From CAZZIZ01 sp964654535 (lineage in GTDB: Bacteria; Bacteroidota; Bacteroidia; Chitinophagales; UBA2359), in the NCBI GenBank assembly GCA_964654535.1, contig CAZZIZ010000049.1:1-18894 (forward strand): a stretch of 18,894 bases of DNA, given 5' to 3'. How positions within the stretch are numbered: the first letter of the stretch is position 1; each line of letters opens with the position of its first letter. Below the pieces are notes generated by a model. That model was not told the origin of the DNA. It made no database searches and saw only the letters and a list, made by a program, of their open reading frames with translations. The translations under genes were made by a program, and so were the position numbers. This document shows, piece after piece, positions 7,592 through 16,408 of this stretch.

Positions 7592-10500
7592 ATGTTTTTA
7601 GCTCTCCGACTTTACTCCTGCGTTTTTCTTATTTGCGTTTTTTCAGGCTTTGTTTGGTCTCAGCAAGAATTGACTGGTCGAGTATTGGATAAAAATGACG
7701 GCCAAGCTCTAATAGGGGCAACAGTGCTTGAGGCCAACACTTCGAATGGTACAACCACCGACTTAGATGGCAACTTCACTTTTAAATCAACAGTCGCTAA
7801 TCCCTTGCTCATTGTTTCTTTCCTCGGCTACCAACCGCTAGAGCTTCAGGTAAGCGATGACGAACCACTGCTTATCTATTTGGAGGGAGATGCCCAGATC
7901 CTGGACGATGTCGTCGTAACTGGCCTTGGAATAAAAAGACAAAAACGTGAATTGGGTTATTCTACGGATAACGTAGGTGGTAAAGACTTGGCCCTTTCGA
8001 ACGCTCCCAATGTTATTAATGCCTTAAGTGGTCGCTCTGCAGGTGTACAGGTTTCATCTGCGAATGGTGTTGATGGCGGAACTTCTCGTATTGTTATAAG
8101 AGGGAATAATAACATAACTGGAAACAACCAACCACTGATTATTGTCGACGGAGTTCCAATTGAAAACCCTCCAGGCCTAACGAATATTGGCCGCGGAGTC
8201 GATTGGGGCTCGGCCATTAACAATATTAATGCTGAGGATATTGAAGAGGTGAGCATCCTAAAAGGGCCGACAGCCTCCGCTAAGTATGGAATGCGTGGTG
8301 CAAATGGCGTGGTTTTAATTACCACAAAAAAGGGAAAAGCTACAGCTGGACTTGGAGTCGAGTATTCTTTCAGCACTAAAGTTATTAGACCGTTTCGCTT
8401 CCGAAAAGTACAGAACAAGTACGGCGCTGGCGGACCGATCTCCCTAACGGAACCGACGCTTCCAATTAATTCAGCTGGAGAGTTAAGCTATCCTTCAGAG
8501 GTGCACAGTAACAATGGCCCTTTTGGCAGACCAACTACCGAGCAATTTGGATTCTACTCTACTGGTGTTTCTTGGGGCCCCGAAATGCTAGGACAAACGG
8601 TACGCTGGTGGGATGGTGAGCTGCGTGCCTACTCTCCACAACCCGATAACCTCAAACAGTTTTTTAAAACAGGAATGACCAATACCCACAATCTGGCTAT
8701 TTCAAAAGGCGGCGATTTTGGCAGTTTTAGAACATCTTTCACTTATCAAGCCCACGATGCAGTGGTGCCCAATTCAAACTTTGATCAGTACACCACTAAT
8801 GTGGGCGGACAGTTTAATGTCAGCCCACGGATTAAGTCAACACTGAGTGTTTCGTACATTAGGTTCAATCGCAAAAACAGCCCCTCGCTCGGCGACGATA
8901 ATAATGCATCTTTCGGAAAAGGAATTCTCTACAGTTGGCCACGATCCTACAAGGGATTAGAAGAAACACTAAACTTTAATGAAGACGGCACACGCTTCAA
9001 TTATAACGGTAACTATCCCTTCACCTTTACGCCGAGACATTTGTGGTGGAATACTTACAACCAAAACACTTTTCTAAATCGCAACAAAATTATTGGCTCG
9101 GTGGGTCTTAACTATCAGGTTGCCGATTGGCTAATGGCAAACCTGAGAACGGGTTTGGACTTAAATCAAAACGAGTTTGAAACGCGCAATAACCCCGTAG
9201 ATGCTTTTGGAATTAACGAAGCCTTGTATGCACGTGAACTTTCTCAAGACATTGTACACAACACTGAGTTCCTGTTAACCGCAGCCTCTCAAAAGCCCAT
9301 TGTGGGAAAACTTAATGCCAGCGTATCGCTTGGTGGTGCGCGTTGGTATCGCGATCAATATGGTCTGAATGTAACTACGGATCAGTGGGTCAATCCCTGG
9401 CTGTTTGCATTTTCAAATTACAGCGGTCAAGATGAGAGCCGTATTCCCGTTCCGAGAGAGATTCGTTTTGAAAAGAGAATCAACAGCGTCTTTTCCTTTC
9501 TTAATTTAAATTACGACGATGCTATTTTTCTCGAACTTACGGGTCGCAACGATTGGTCCAGCTCTTTACCAGTAGAAAACAACTCCTATTTCTACCCGTC
9601 AGCTTCGTTGAGTTATATACTTTCTGATCACATCAACTTTGATCGTCTGCGCATGGATTTCGTAAAACTGCGAATGGCTTATGCCCGAACCGCAAACGAT
9701 ACCGACCCTTTTCAACTAGACTTTGTGTATGACATCGGCACCTTTAATGGTAACCAAACCGCGACCCTTCCGAATGTTCGACCACCTTCGGACTTAAGAC
9801 CACAACAGGCGGATTCGTATGAAGGGGGAATCACCTTGGGTTTCTTAGATAGCAAATTCAATTTCGATTTCACTTATTACTTCATCCGTTCTTTCGATCA
9901 AATACTTGAATCGCCCGTTCCTACCTCTTCAGGCGTTAGTGCAATACGGATAAATAACGGTGTTTTGGAAAACAGCGGCTTTGAAGGGAGTATTTCAATA
10001 AACGCGTTAAATAGACCAAAGGGCTTCCTGAAAATAGGTCTCAACTTTAGCCACAATGAAAACAGGGTTGTTAGTCTTGGTGATGGTGCACAATTTTTAG
10101 AGATTGGAGAAATTTGGGGAGACTTCGGTCCGAAAATATTGGTGCAAGCGGGTCAGTCTTATGGAACCATTTACGGCTACGACTACGTAAGACATGAAGA
10201 ATCCGGCCAACCGATTCTGAATGACGCGGGAACACGTTACTTGACAACAGATAACCTTGTTCCTGTTGGAAACGCTGCACCAGATTTGTTAGCCGGTCTA
10301 AACTTAGAAGGGCGTTATAAAAATTTCACTTTTGGCGTCTTAATGGATTCGAAAATTGGTGGAGATATATATGCAGGCTCTTATGTTATAGGTTTGCAAA
10401 CTGGACAGAGTCCAGAGACATTGTTCGAGCGCGATGGAAACGGACTTCCCTATACTGATCCCGATGGCGTCACCAGTAATATTGGTGTTATTCTTCCTGG

Positions 10501-10858
10501 CGTTTTTGCCAATGGCCAACAAAATGATCAAGTAGTACATTACTACCACAAATATTTACCCAATGCCGGAGGCTGGGGTAAAATATTGACTACGCAAGGC
10601 ATCTTAGACAATACCTGGGTGAAGATGCGTGAAGTTTCTCTTAACTACCAACTCCCTAAAAAAGTGATAAGTAAACTATCCTTTTTTCAAGATTTAAACT
10701 TGAGTATCGTTGGTCGCGATCTATTTTATCTTTACTCCTCTTTACCGGATAATATAAACCCAGAAGGTGCCACCAGTTCCGGAAACGCCCAAGGATTAGA
10801 ATGGGCGTCCTTCCCGAGTATGCGCTCCTTTAGCTTTAGAATAGGTGCGAAGTTTTAA
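7592..10858 (+). CDS. SusC/RagA-family TonB-dependent outer-membrane transporter
   Basis: This 1088-residue protein is an outer-membrane importer of oligosaccharides that works with the adjacent SusD. A signal peptide occupies about residues 1-23. A carboxypeptidase-regulatory-like domain follows (about 25-100, LTGRVLDKNDGQALIGATV and TTDLDGNFTF). The TonB-box-like segment LDDVVVTGLG is at 104-113. The plug domain (about 118-248) has the family motifs VINALSGRSAGVQV, IVIRGNNNI and PLIIVDGVPI. The rest is a beta-barrel ending in an aromatic residue (FRIGAKF). Length is normal for SusC. It lies 19 bases after the PNGase gene and 11 before SusD, so the three are almost surely one operon. The imported ligand is inferred to be N-glycan from the neighbours. 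Confidence 0.96.
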   Translation: MFLALRLYSCVFLICVFSGFVWSQQELTGRVLDKNDGQALIGATVLEANTSNGTTTDLDGNFTFKSTVANPLLIVSFLGYQPLELQVSDDEPLLIYLEGDAQILDDVVVTGLGIKRQKRELGYSTDNVGGKDLALSNAPNVINALSGRSAGVQVSSANGVDGGTSRIVIRGNNNITGNNQPLIIVDGVPIENPPGLTNIGRGVDWGSAINNINAEDIEEVSILKGPTASAKYGMRGANGVVLITTKKGKATAGLGVEYSFSTKVIRPFRFRKVQNKYGAGGPISLTEPTLPINSAGELSYPSEVHSNNGPFGRPTTEQFGFYSTGVSWGPEMLGQTVRWWDGELRAYSPQPDNLKQFFKTGMTNTHNLAISKGGDFGSFRTSFTYQAHDAVVPNSNFDQYTTNVGGQFNVSPRIKSTLSVSYIRFNRKNSPSLGDDNNASFGKGILYSWPRSYKGLEETLNFNEDGTRFNYNGNYPFTFTPRHLWWNTYNQNTFLNRNKIIGSVGLNYQVADWLMANLRTGLDLNQNEFETRNNPVDAFGINEALYARELSQDIVHNTEFLLTAASQKPIVGKLNASVSLGGARWYRDQYGLNVTTDQWVNPWLFAFSNYSGQDESRIPVPREIRFEKRINSVFSFLNLNYDDAIFLELTGRNDWSSSLPVENNSYFYPSASLSYILSDHINFDRLRMDFVKLRMAYARTANDTDPFQLDFVYDIGTFNGNQTATLPNVRPPSDLRPQQADSYEGGITLGFLDSKFNFDFTYYFIRSFDQILESPVPTSSGVSAIRINNGVLENSGFEGSISINALNRPKGFLKIGLNFSHNENRVVSLGDGAQFLEIGEIWGDFGPKILVQAGQSYGTIYGYDYVRHEESGQPILNDAGTRYLTTDNLVPVGNAAPDLLAGLNLEGRYKNFTFGVLMDSKIGGDIYAGSYVIGLQTGQSPETLFERDGNGLPYTDPDGVTSNIGVILPGVFANGQQNDQVVHYYHKYLPNAGGWGKILTTQGILDNTWVKMREVSLNYQLPKKVISKLSFFQDLNLSIVGRDLFYLYSSLPDNINPEGATSSGNAQGLEWASFPSMRSFSFRIGAKF

Positions 10859-10869
10859 AAGGACGAGAA

Positions 10870-12450
10870 ATGAAAAAGCTTAGTCCATTCTTGCTGATTA
10901 CTTTATTACTGGGTTTGCTCGCCTGTGATAAAGACTTTGAGGAAATAAATACCAATCCCTTAGCGCCCACGATTGTAAACTATGAGGCGTTGTTTAACGA
11001 AATTTGTAACTCTTTAAGACTCGGTTGGAATCGTCAGTTATTCCTACACAACGAAGTGTTGTATGATGTAACCGAGCTTGGGGTCGTAACTGCTCAAACT
11101 TTTGGAAATGCGGATTCTGGAGCAGAAGAAGTTTGGAGCAATTATTATTCTGCTTTATCTAATTCCAGGCAACTAAGAGATCTGATGAACGACCTGAGCA
11201 TTAGCGATTCAGAGATGACGGACTTAGCTGAGGCCCAAATCGACATAATAATGGCTTACAAAACCTTTCAGGTTATCGATCTGTTTGGAAGTATACCTTA
11301 TTCGCAAGCTGGCCGGGCTTATGCCGAAGACGGCATTGTTCGTCCTATTTACGATAATGAAAAAGACATTTATCTCGCATTGGTTAACGACCTCATTAAT
11401 GCAAGCGATTTTTTAATCAATGCTGGCGGCAATACAAGTGCTGGAAACCCTTATTTGCGTTTTGGCGGAAGTGATGCACTTTTTCAGGACAATATTGATA
11501 GATGGATTAAGTTCTCCAATTCCTTACAGCTCAAATACCTATTGCGTATCACTGATTTAGAGCCAACCTTGGTCAATGAGCGTATAGCCTTTATGCTTGA
11601 ACAAGGCTACGGCTTTCTTAATCCAGGTGAAGACGTTCTTATGCGACCACAAGAGCAGGGCTGGTCAAACTTGGGGGTCAATTGGTCCTTTCGCGAACAC
11701 AACAAATTGCGTATGGGCAGCAACCTTTGGAACTTCTTCACCGAAAACGGAGAAGCGCTAGACCCGCGCCTAGGCATCTTTTTTGAAACCAATAATGATG
11801 AGCAATGGGTTCCATTCCCACAGGTCGACACAGGAGTGCCTCAATCGGGCGGGGCACCATATGACAAGGACATACGCGACAATGTCTACAGTAACAAGGG
11901 CGAAGGAAACATCTATAGTTCTTTCAATTTTTACTTAGTACGCGATGAAGAAAGTATCCCTGAAATTTTAATGACCGCGGCCGAAGTCAAATTTTTGTTG
12001 GCCGAAGTATTTCTGCGAGGTATTGGTATAGCAAAGGATGAATCCATTGCTGGTTTTAGGTATCAAGAAGGTATGCTGGCTTCAATGGATTTTTGGCAGG
12101 AACAGGTGCAAGGTTCCGCAATCTGGGAAAACCAACCACCCCTATTTTCTACTGGTGAAATGTTCAATGTTACCGAACATCCGAAGTATAAATTTCTCAT
12201 TGGTGATAGCGAAGATGAGAACTTAGCAAAAATATACACGCAGCGCTGGGTAAACTATTTCCGTCAACCCTGGGAAGCTTTTAGCCTGCTCCGACAAACC
12301 GATTTGCTGCCCCGAGAAAAACCGACCAATGATTTTTACAGGTTCCGATACCCGATAAGCGAGTCGTCTTTCAATAGCGAAAACTACCAGCTACAATTAG
12401 ACGCAATGGGTGGCGATGAAACCAACGTTAAGTTGTGGTGGATAAACTAA
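10870..12450 (+). CDS. SusD/RagB-family surface glycan-binding lipoprotein
   Basis: This 526-residue protein is the SusD partner of the upstream SusC, forming the lid that captures glycan at the cell surface. It has an SPII signal with lipobox LLAC, so Cys19 should be lipidated. It is followed by DKDFEEINTNP, typical of the SusD-like branch that starts DF..INTNP. The helical body includes MAYKTFQVIDLFGSIPYSQA (about 130-149) and ILMTAAEVKFLLAEV, both characteristic SusD segments. The ending GGDETNVKLWWIN is also typical. The next start codon lies 11 bases beyond the stop. Confidence 0.94.
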   Translation: MKKLSPFLLITLLLGLLACDKDFEEINTNPLAPTIVNYEALFNEICNSLRLGWNRQLFLHNEVLYDVTELGVVTAQTFGNADSGAEEVWSNYYSALSNSRQLRDLMNDLSISDSEMTDLAEAQIDIIMAYKTFQVIDLFGSIPYSQAGRAYAEDGIVRPIYDNEKDIYLALVNDLINASDFLINAGGNTSAGNPYLRFGGSDALFQDNIDRWIKFSNSLQLKYLLRITDLEPTLVNERIAFMLEQGYGFLNPGEDVLMRPQEQGWSNLGVNWSFREHNKLRMGSNLWNFFTENGEALDPRLGIFFETNNDEQWVPFPQVDTGVPQSGGAPYDKDIRDNVYSNKGEGNIYSSFNFYLVRDEESIPEILMTAAEVKFLLAEVFLRGIGIAKDESIAGFRYQEGMLASMDFWQEQVQGSAIWENQPPLFSTGEMFNVTEHPKYKFLIGDSEDENLAKIYTQRWVNYFRQPWEAFSLLRQTDLLPREKPTNDFYRFRYPISESSFNSENYQLQLDAMGGDETNVKLWWIN

Positions 12451-12461
12451 AACGACTACCG

Positions 12462-15452
12462 ATGAAACGATTACTTTTCTGCCTAGGCGTCTTGTCCTTG
12501 GCAATGGGGTTTGGCCTTTCCCAAAGTAAAAACGTAGCGCAAGAAAATTATGCGCAATATGTGAACCCTTTCATCGGTACAGGAGGTCACGGCCATACGT
12601 TTCCAGGTCCAAGCTTACCATTTGGAATGATGCAACTCAGTCCCGATACCAGGCTAACCGGTTGGGATGGTTGCGGAGGATATCATTACACCGACGATAT
12701 CGTCTATGGCTTTTCTCACACGCATCTTAGCGGAACCGGAGTAAGCGATTATGGCGACATACTTCTAAAGCCTTGTATTGGTGATACTTTTTTTGAAAAT
12801 GGCTACGACCAAGAAAATCCCCTCTTGAACTCCTACGCCTCAGAATTTTCGAAAACAGAAGAACAGGCTGAGGCAGGCTATTATAAAGTATCGCTCAAAG
12901 AAGGAATCGATATAGAGTTAAGCACAACACTAAGAGCGGGAATGCATCGCTATACTTTTAAAGATCCCAAGAAGGTACATGTCGTTCTGGACTTGGCACA
13001 CCGCGATCAATTAGTTGATGCCAATATAAATGTAGTCGACGATTACCTTGTGACTGGATTTCGAAGATCAAATGCCTGGGCACAGGATCAACACATCTAC
13101 TTTGCATTAGAATTTGACCAAGCAATTTCTAAAGCACAAATCAAGAAGTTGAAACTGGCTAACGATTCCGAAGTAAGTGAAGCCCAGGCTAAAGGCGTTT
13201 TTCATTTCGACTTGAACGGGGAGTCGGTTATACAAGTAAGAATTGGAATCTCATCCGTCGATGTTGAAGGAGCACTAAAAAATTTACGTGCAGAAATTCC
13301 ACATTGGGAATTTGAAAAGGTCAAGAAAGACGCTCAGCTAACCTGGAATCAGGCGCTGCAAAAAATATCCATTGGCGACACCGAAAGGAAAGAAGACAAA
13401 ACCATTTTCTATACCGCCCTTTACCATAGTATGATCGCTCCAAACCTCTATTCAGATGTCGACGGGCGTTATCGGAAAATGATTCCTAAGACAGAAACCA
13501 ATAGTTCTATGAAGGGCCCAATTGGTCAGCTTAACAAGGGCGAAAGCCAGTATACCGTTTTCAGCCTTTGGGACACTTTTCGTGCGACTCATCCTCTATA
13601 CACCATCATTGAGCAGGACCGAACAGCTGCGTTTATAAGGACATTTCTAAGGCAATATCAAGACGGTGGACAGTTACCTGTTTGGGAACTCGCTTCTACT
13701 TATACTGGCTGCATGATTGGATACCACTCCGCATCCGTAATAAACGATGCGCACCAAAAAGGCATCACGGACTTTGATCAAAAGTTGGCCTTAGACGCTA
13801 TGCTACAATCAGCTGAGCGATCTATACTTGGGATAGATGACTACCGACAACTAGGCTGTCTCAATACAGGCAACGAGTCTGAGTCCGTTAGTAAAACACT
13901 GGAATACGCCTATGACGACTGGTGCATATCCCAGTACGCGGAGCGAATAGGTCAAATAAAAACAGCAAAGCGCTATGGTCAAAGAGCGCAGTACTACAAG
14001 AATCTCTACAATCCGCAAAACAGATTCATTCAAGGTAGAAGAAACGGCGGTTGGTTCGCACCTTTTAAACCTGAAGAAGTCAACTTCAACTATACAGAAG
14101 CCAACGGTTGGCAATACAGCCTGTTCGTTCCTCAAGATGTAAACGGCCTCATGGATTTAATGGGAGGTAAAGGCGCGTTTAGCAAACATCTTGACACTAT
14201 GTTTGAAAGCAAGGGGGAAACCTCAGGTCGACACCAAGTAGATATTACGGGACTCATCGGTCAATACGCGCATGGCAATGAGCCGAGTCACCACGTCGCT
14301 TATTTATACGCTTATGCCGGAGAAGCTTGGAAAACTCAGGCCTATACTTCCGCTATAATGGATTCGCTTTACAATAATGAAGCCGATGGACTTAGCGGCA
14401 ACGAGGACTGCGGACAAATGTCCAGTTGGTATGTACTCAGCGCACTTGGATTTTATCCCGTCTGCCCTGGCGATGGCCAGTATGTTTTTGGGTCACCGGG
14501 ATTCGAAGACATGAAAGTAAATCTCGAAAACGGAAATACCTTTCATGTAAAGGCCAAGGGTTTGAAAATTGGCCCTTACATTCAATCCGTAAAACTCAAC
14601 GGAAAAGATTATAGTAAATCATACATCACCCACAAAGACATTGTCCAAGGAGGTAGCCTCGAGTTCACTATGGGCGACAAACCGAATTATGGGTTTGGTG
14701 ATGCACCAGCAGATCGTCCTAGTCGCCAAATAAGTGAATCGCTCATTGCCATCAACCCAAGTATTGACGCTCCTGACCGTATTTTCGATACTCAACTTTC
14801 GATAGCCTTAAGTAGTCCACAGCCCAACGCAAAAATTTATTACACCCTCGACGGTAGCGATCCAAACGCAAATAGCAAAGCTTACCAAAGAGAAATACAA
14901 CTTAGCAACTCTAGCACACTAAAAGCAATCGCCATCATAAATGGAGAGAAAAGTAAAATAGTAAGCGCAGATTTTCATAAAATCGATCGTGTTAGAAAGA
15001 TAGAAATCAAAAATCCCTACGCCGAGCAGTACGCTGCAGGAGGCAACGATGCCCTCATAGATAAAATAAAAGGAAGCGAGGAATTCACCACTGGAGATTG
15101 GCAGGGTTATCGTGAAGACCTCGATGTAATTATCAACTTAGGGACAAAAACAAAAATTAACCATATAGGTTTAGGTTGTAATCAAAATATACGAAGCTGG
15201 ATCTGGTTCCCAAGCCAAGTCGAATTCGCGGTTTCGAATAAACCAAATGGCCCATTCAAAACTGTCGCGTCATTCGTAAATGATTTTCCAGACGACCGAG
15301 AAGGCGCTTTTGTAAAACGCTTCGAAGCGAAACTCAAGAAAAAAGCACAGTACGTGCGCGTGCGTGCGAAACAGTATGGAGAATGTCCGGACTGGCATTT
15401 AGGTGCGGGTGGAAAGACCTGGATATTTGTTGATGAAATTGAGATCGAATAA
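12462..15452 (+). CDS. GH92 exo-alpha-mannosidase with Fn3-like and F5/8C-like C-terminal domains
   Basis: The protein has 996 residues from the ATG at 12462, which opens a signal peptide (MKRLLFCLGVLSLAMGFGLS). An in-frame ATG at 12435 would overlap SusD and add nine residues. GH92 enzymes are calcium-dependent, inverting exo-alpha-mannosidases. Family motifs seen are VNPFIGTGGHGHTFPG (34-49), FSHTHLSGTG (84-93), YTEANGWQY (544-552, holding the likely acid E546), HGNEPSHH (604-611) and GNEDCGQMSSWY (646-657). After the catalytic part (about 29-745) come a chitobiase/Fn3-associated domain (about 751-841, IYYTLDGSDP) and an F5/8 type C-like galactose-binding domain (844-996, WQGY, SWIWFPSQVEF). 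Linkage specificity (alpha-1,2, -1,3 or -1,6) cannot be assigned. It probably trims high-mannose glycans imported by SusCD, most likely in the periplasm. Confidence 0.97.
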   Translation: MKRLLFCLGVLSLAMGFGLSQSKNVAQENYAQYVNPFIGTGGHGHTFPGPSLPFGMMQLSPDTRLTGWDGCGGYHYTDDIVYGFSHTHLSGTGVSDYGDILLKPCIGDTFFENGYDQENPLLNSYASEFSKTEEQAEAGYYKVSLKEGIDIELSTTLRAGMHRYTFKDPKKVHVVLDLAHRDQLVDANINVVDDYLVTGFRRSNAWAQDQHIYFALEFDQAISKAQIKKLKLANDSEVSEAQAKGVFHFDLNGESVIQVRIGISSVDVEGALKNLRAEIPHWEFEKVKKDAQLTWNQALQKISIGDTERKEDKTIFYTALYHSMIAPNLYSDVDGRYRKMIPKTETNSSMKGPIGQLNKGESQYTVFSLWDTFRATHPLYTIIEQDRTAAFIRTFLRQYQDGGQLPVWELASTYTGCMIGYHSASVINDAHQKGITDFDQKLALDAMLQSAERSILGIDDYRQLGCLNTGNESESVSKTLEYAYDDWCISQYAERIGQIKTAKRYGQRAQYYKNLYNPQNRFIQGRRNGGWFAPFKPEEVNFNYTEANGWQYSLFVPQDVNGLMDLMGGKGAFSKHLDTMFESKGETSGRHQVDITGLIGQYAHGNEPSHHVAYLYAYAGEAWKTQAYTSAIMDSLYNNEADGLSGNEDCGQMSSWYVLSALGFYPVCPGDGQYVFGSPGFEDMKVNLENGNTFHVKAKGLKIGPYIQSVKLNGKDYSKSYITHKDIVQGGSLEFTMGDKPNYGFGDAPADRPSRQISESLIAINPSIDAPDRIFDTQLSIALSSPQPNAKIYYTLDGSDPNANSKAYQREIQLSNSSTLKAIAIINGEKSKIVSADFHKIDRVRKIEIKNPYAEQYAAGGNDALIDKIKGSEEFTTGDWQGYREDLDVIINLGTKTKINHIGLGCNQNIRSWIWFPSQVEFAVSNKPNGPFKTVASFVNDFPDDREGAFVKRFEAKLKKKAQYVRVRAKQYGECPDWHLGAGGKTWIFVDEIEIE

Positions 15453-15453
15453 T

Positions 15454-15621
15454 ATTTGGGGCTGCCCCTCATCAGCCAACACACGGGGCCTGGCTGCATT
15501 CGGGTCGGGCTTTCAGCAGTCGCTCTGTGCTGCTTTAGGTAAGGCGCACATCTAGCTCTAGCGAGCTAAGTGCACTTCTTACCTTCAGCAACAGGAGCTT
15601 CACAATGCTTCTATCCCTCAG
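15454..15621 (+). repeat. Structured interspersed repeat, copy C
   Basis: The element begins one to two bases after the GH92 stop codon, with TTTGGGGCTGCCCC. CAGCCA (15473-15478) pairs with TGGCTG (15491-15496). Conserved blocks follow: TCGGGCT (15504-15510), TCGCTCTGT (15520-15528), CAACAGGAGCT (15589-15599) and ATCCCTCA (15613-15620). The central stem here is GGTAAG (15538-15543) with CTTACC (15578-15583), plus CTG/CAG steps. It is unlike copies A and B in sequence but lies in the same place. The inner hairpin uses TAGCTC (15552-15557) with GAGCTA (15563-15568). Its orientation is sense to the gene before it, unlike A, B and D. It separates the GH92 operon from cutC and may end the upstream transcript. 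Confidence 0.8.
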
Positions 15622-15724
15622 CCAAGAGCTTGTAACCAAAGGGTTAAAACTTTCAATCGTGCGAACTTATATTTAGCGTGTGAATAGTTGTGGTTCTGAA
15701 TATCTAAAGAATACCCTTTAGTAA
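15622..15724 (+). promoter_or_regulatory. Possible weak promoter before cutC
   Basis: About 100 bases lie between repeat C and the cutC start. TATATTTA near 15668-15675 is one base short of the -7 consensus TAnnTTTG, and no clear -33 TTG pairs with it. If repeat C terminates the upstream transcript, cutC and the GH2 gene would need this or another promoter; otherwise they are read through from the operon. Confidence 0.25.
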
Positions 15725-16408
15725 ATGCCTTACGAAGTAGAGTTGTGTCTCGATTCTTTAGACGCTTGTATTGGTGCCCAGCAAGTGGGCGCCAACCGGG
15801 TAGAGCTATGTACGCGCCTCGATATTGATGGACTTACGCCGGATCCAGCCCTAGTGAGCAAAGTGCGAGATGCCATTTCTATTGATCTGCACGTCTTGGT
15901 CCGTCCAAGTGGTGGGAGTTTTGTTTACACCGAATCGCAACTCGATAAAATGCAGCGGAATATTGAAACATTCAAACAAATTGGCGTCGACGGCATTGTT
16001 TCTGGAGCATTGCTCACAGACGGCTCTTTAGATAAAAAATCCACGGAGCACTTAATAAAAGCAACCGGAAAAAGTTCGTTTACATTTCATAGGGCTTTTG
16101 ATGTTTGCCAAAACCCAGCTTTGGTATACCACGAACTCCAAGACTATGGAGTTAATCGACTCTTGACTTCCGGGCAAGGTAGGACTGCCCTTGAAGGAAT
16201 CGCTGTTATTGAATCATTGGCAAAGCAAAACCCAGGACCTAGAATTATGGTTGGCGGAGGTGTAAATTTTAGAAATGTAGAAGCCTTTTGGCAAATAGGA
16301 ATTCGTAGCTTTCATTTTTCTTGCCAAGAAAAGGAAAGCCGAATTTTCGATTCTAACAAAGCAGTAAGAACGATGAATAGACTAAGAGAACTAGCAGCAA
16401 ATGGATAG
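15725..16408 (+). CDS. cutC: CutC-family TIM-barrel protein
   Basis: This 227-residue protein is full length for CutC and lacks a signal peptide, so it is cytoplasmic. Signature segments are VELCLDSLDA (5-14), GANRVELC (22-29), GLTPDPAL (36-43), VRPSGGSFVYT (59-69), FTFHRAFD (119-126), LLTSGQG (146-152) and IMVGGGV (174-180). Many CutC proteins read RPRGGDF where this one has RPSGGSF. The name comes from a copper phenotype in E. coli that was later attributed largely to the small RNA MicL made from that locus, so the biochemical role of the family remains open. The stop codon overlaps the beta-mannosidase gene by eight bases, which implies coupled translation. From this context I infer a role in sugar or N-glycan breakdown rather than copper handling, but this is untested. 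Confidence 0.95.
   Translation: MPYEVELCLDSLDACIGAQQVGANRVELCTRLDIDGLTPDPALVSKVRDAISIDLHVLVRPSGGSFVYTESQLDKMQRNIETFKQIGVDGIVSGALLTDGSLDKKSTEHLIKATGKSSFTFHRAFDVCQNPALVYHELQDYGVNRLLTSGQGRTALEGIAVIESLAKQNPGPRIMVGGGVNFRNVEAFWQIGIRSFHFSCQEKESRIFDSNKAVRTMNRLRELAANG

Noticed and set aside
7957..8418. 153-codon minus-strand frame inside susC
   Set aside because: It is antisense to the strongly conserved SusC plug domain, and its composition is that of a shadow frame.
15182..15499. 105-codon minus-strand frame across the end of GH92 and repeat C
   Set aside because: It is antisense to the F5/8C-like domain and continues into repeat C; no coding features were seen.
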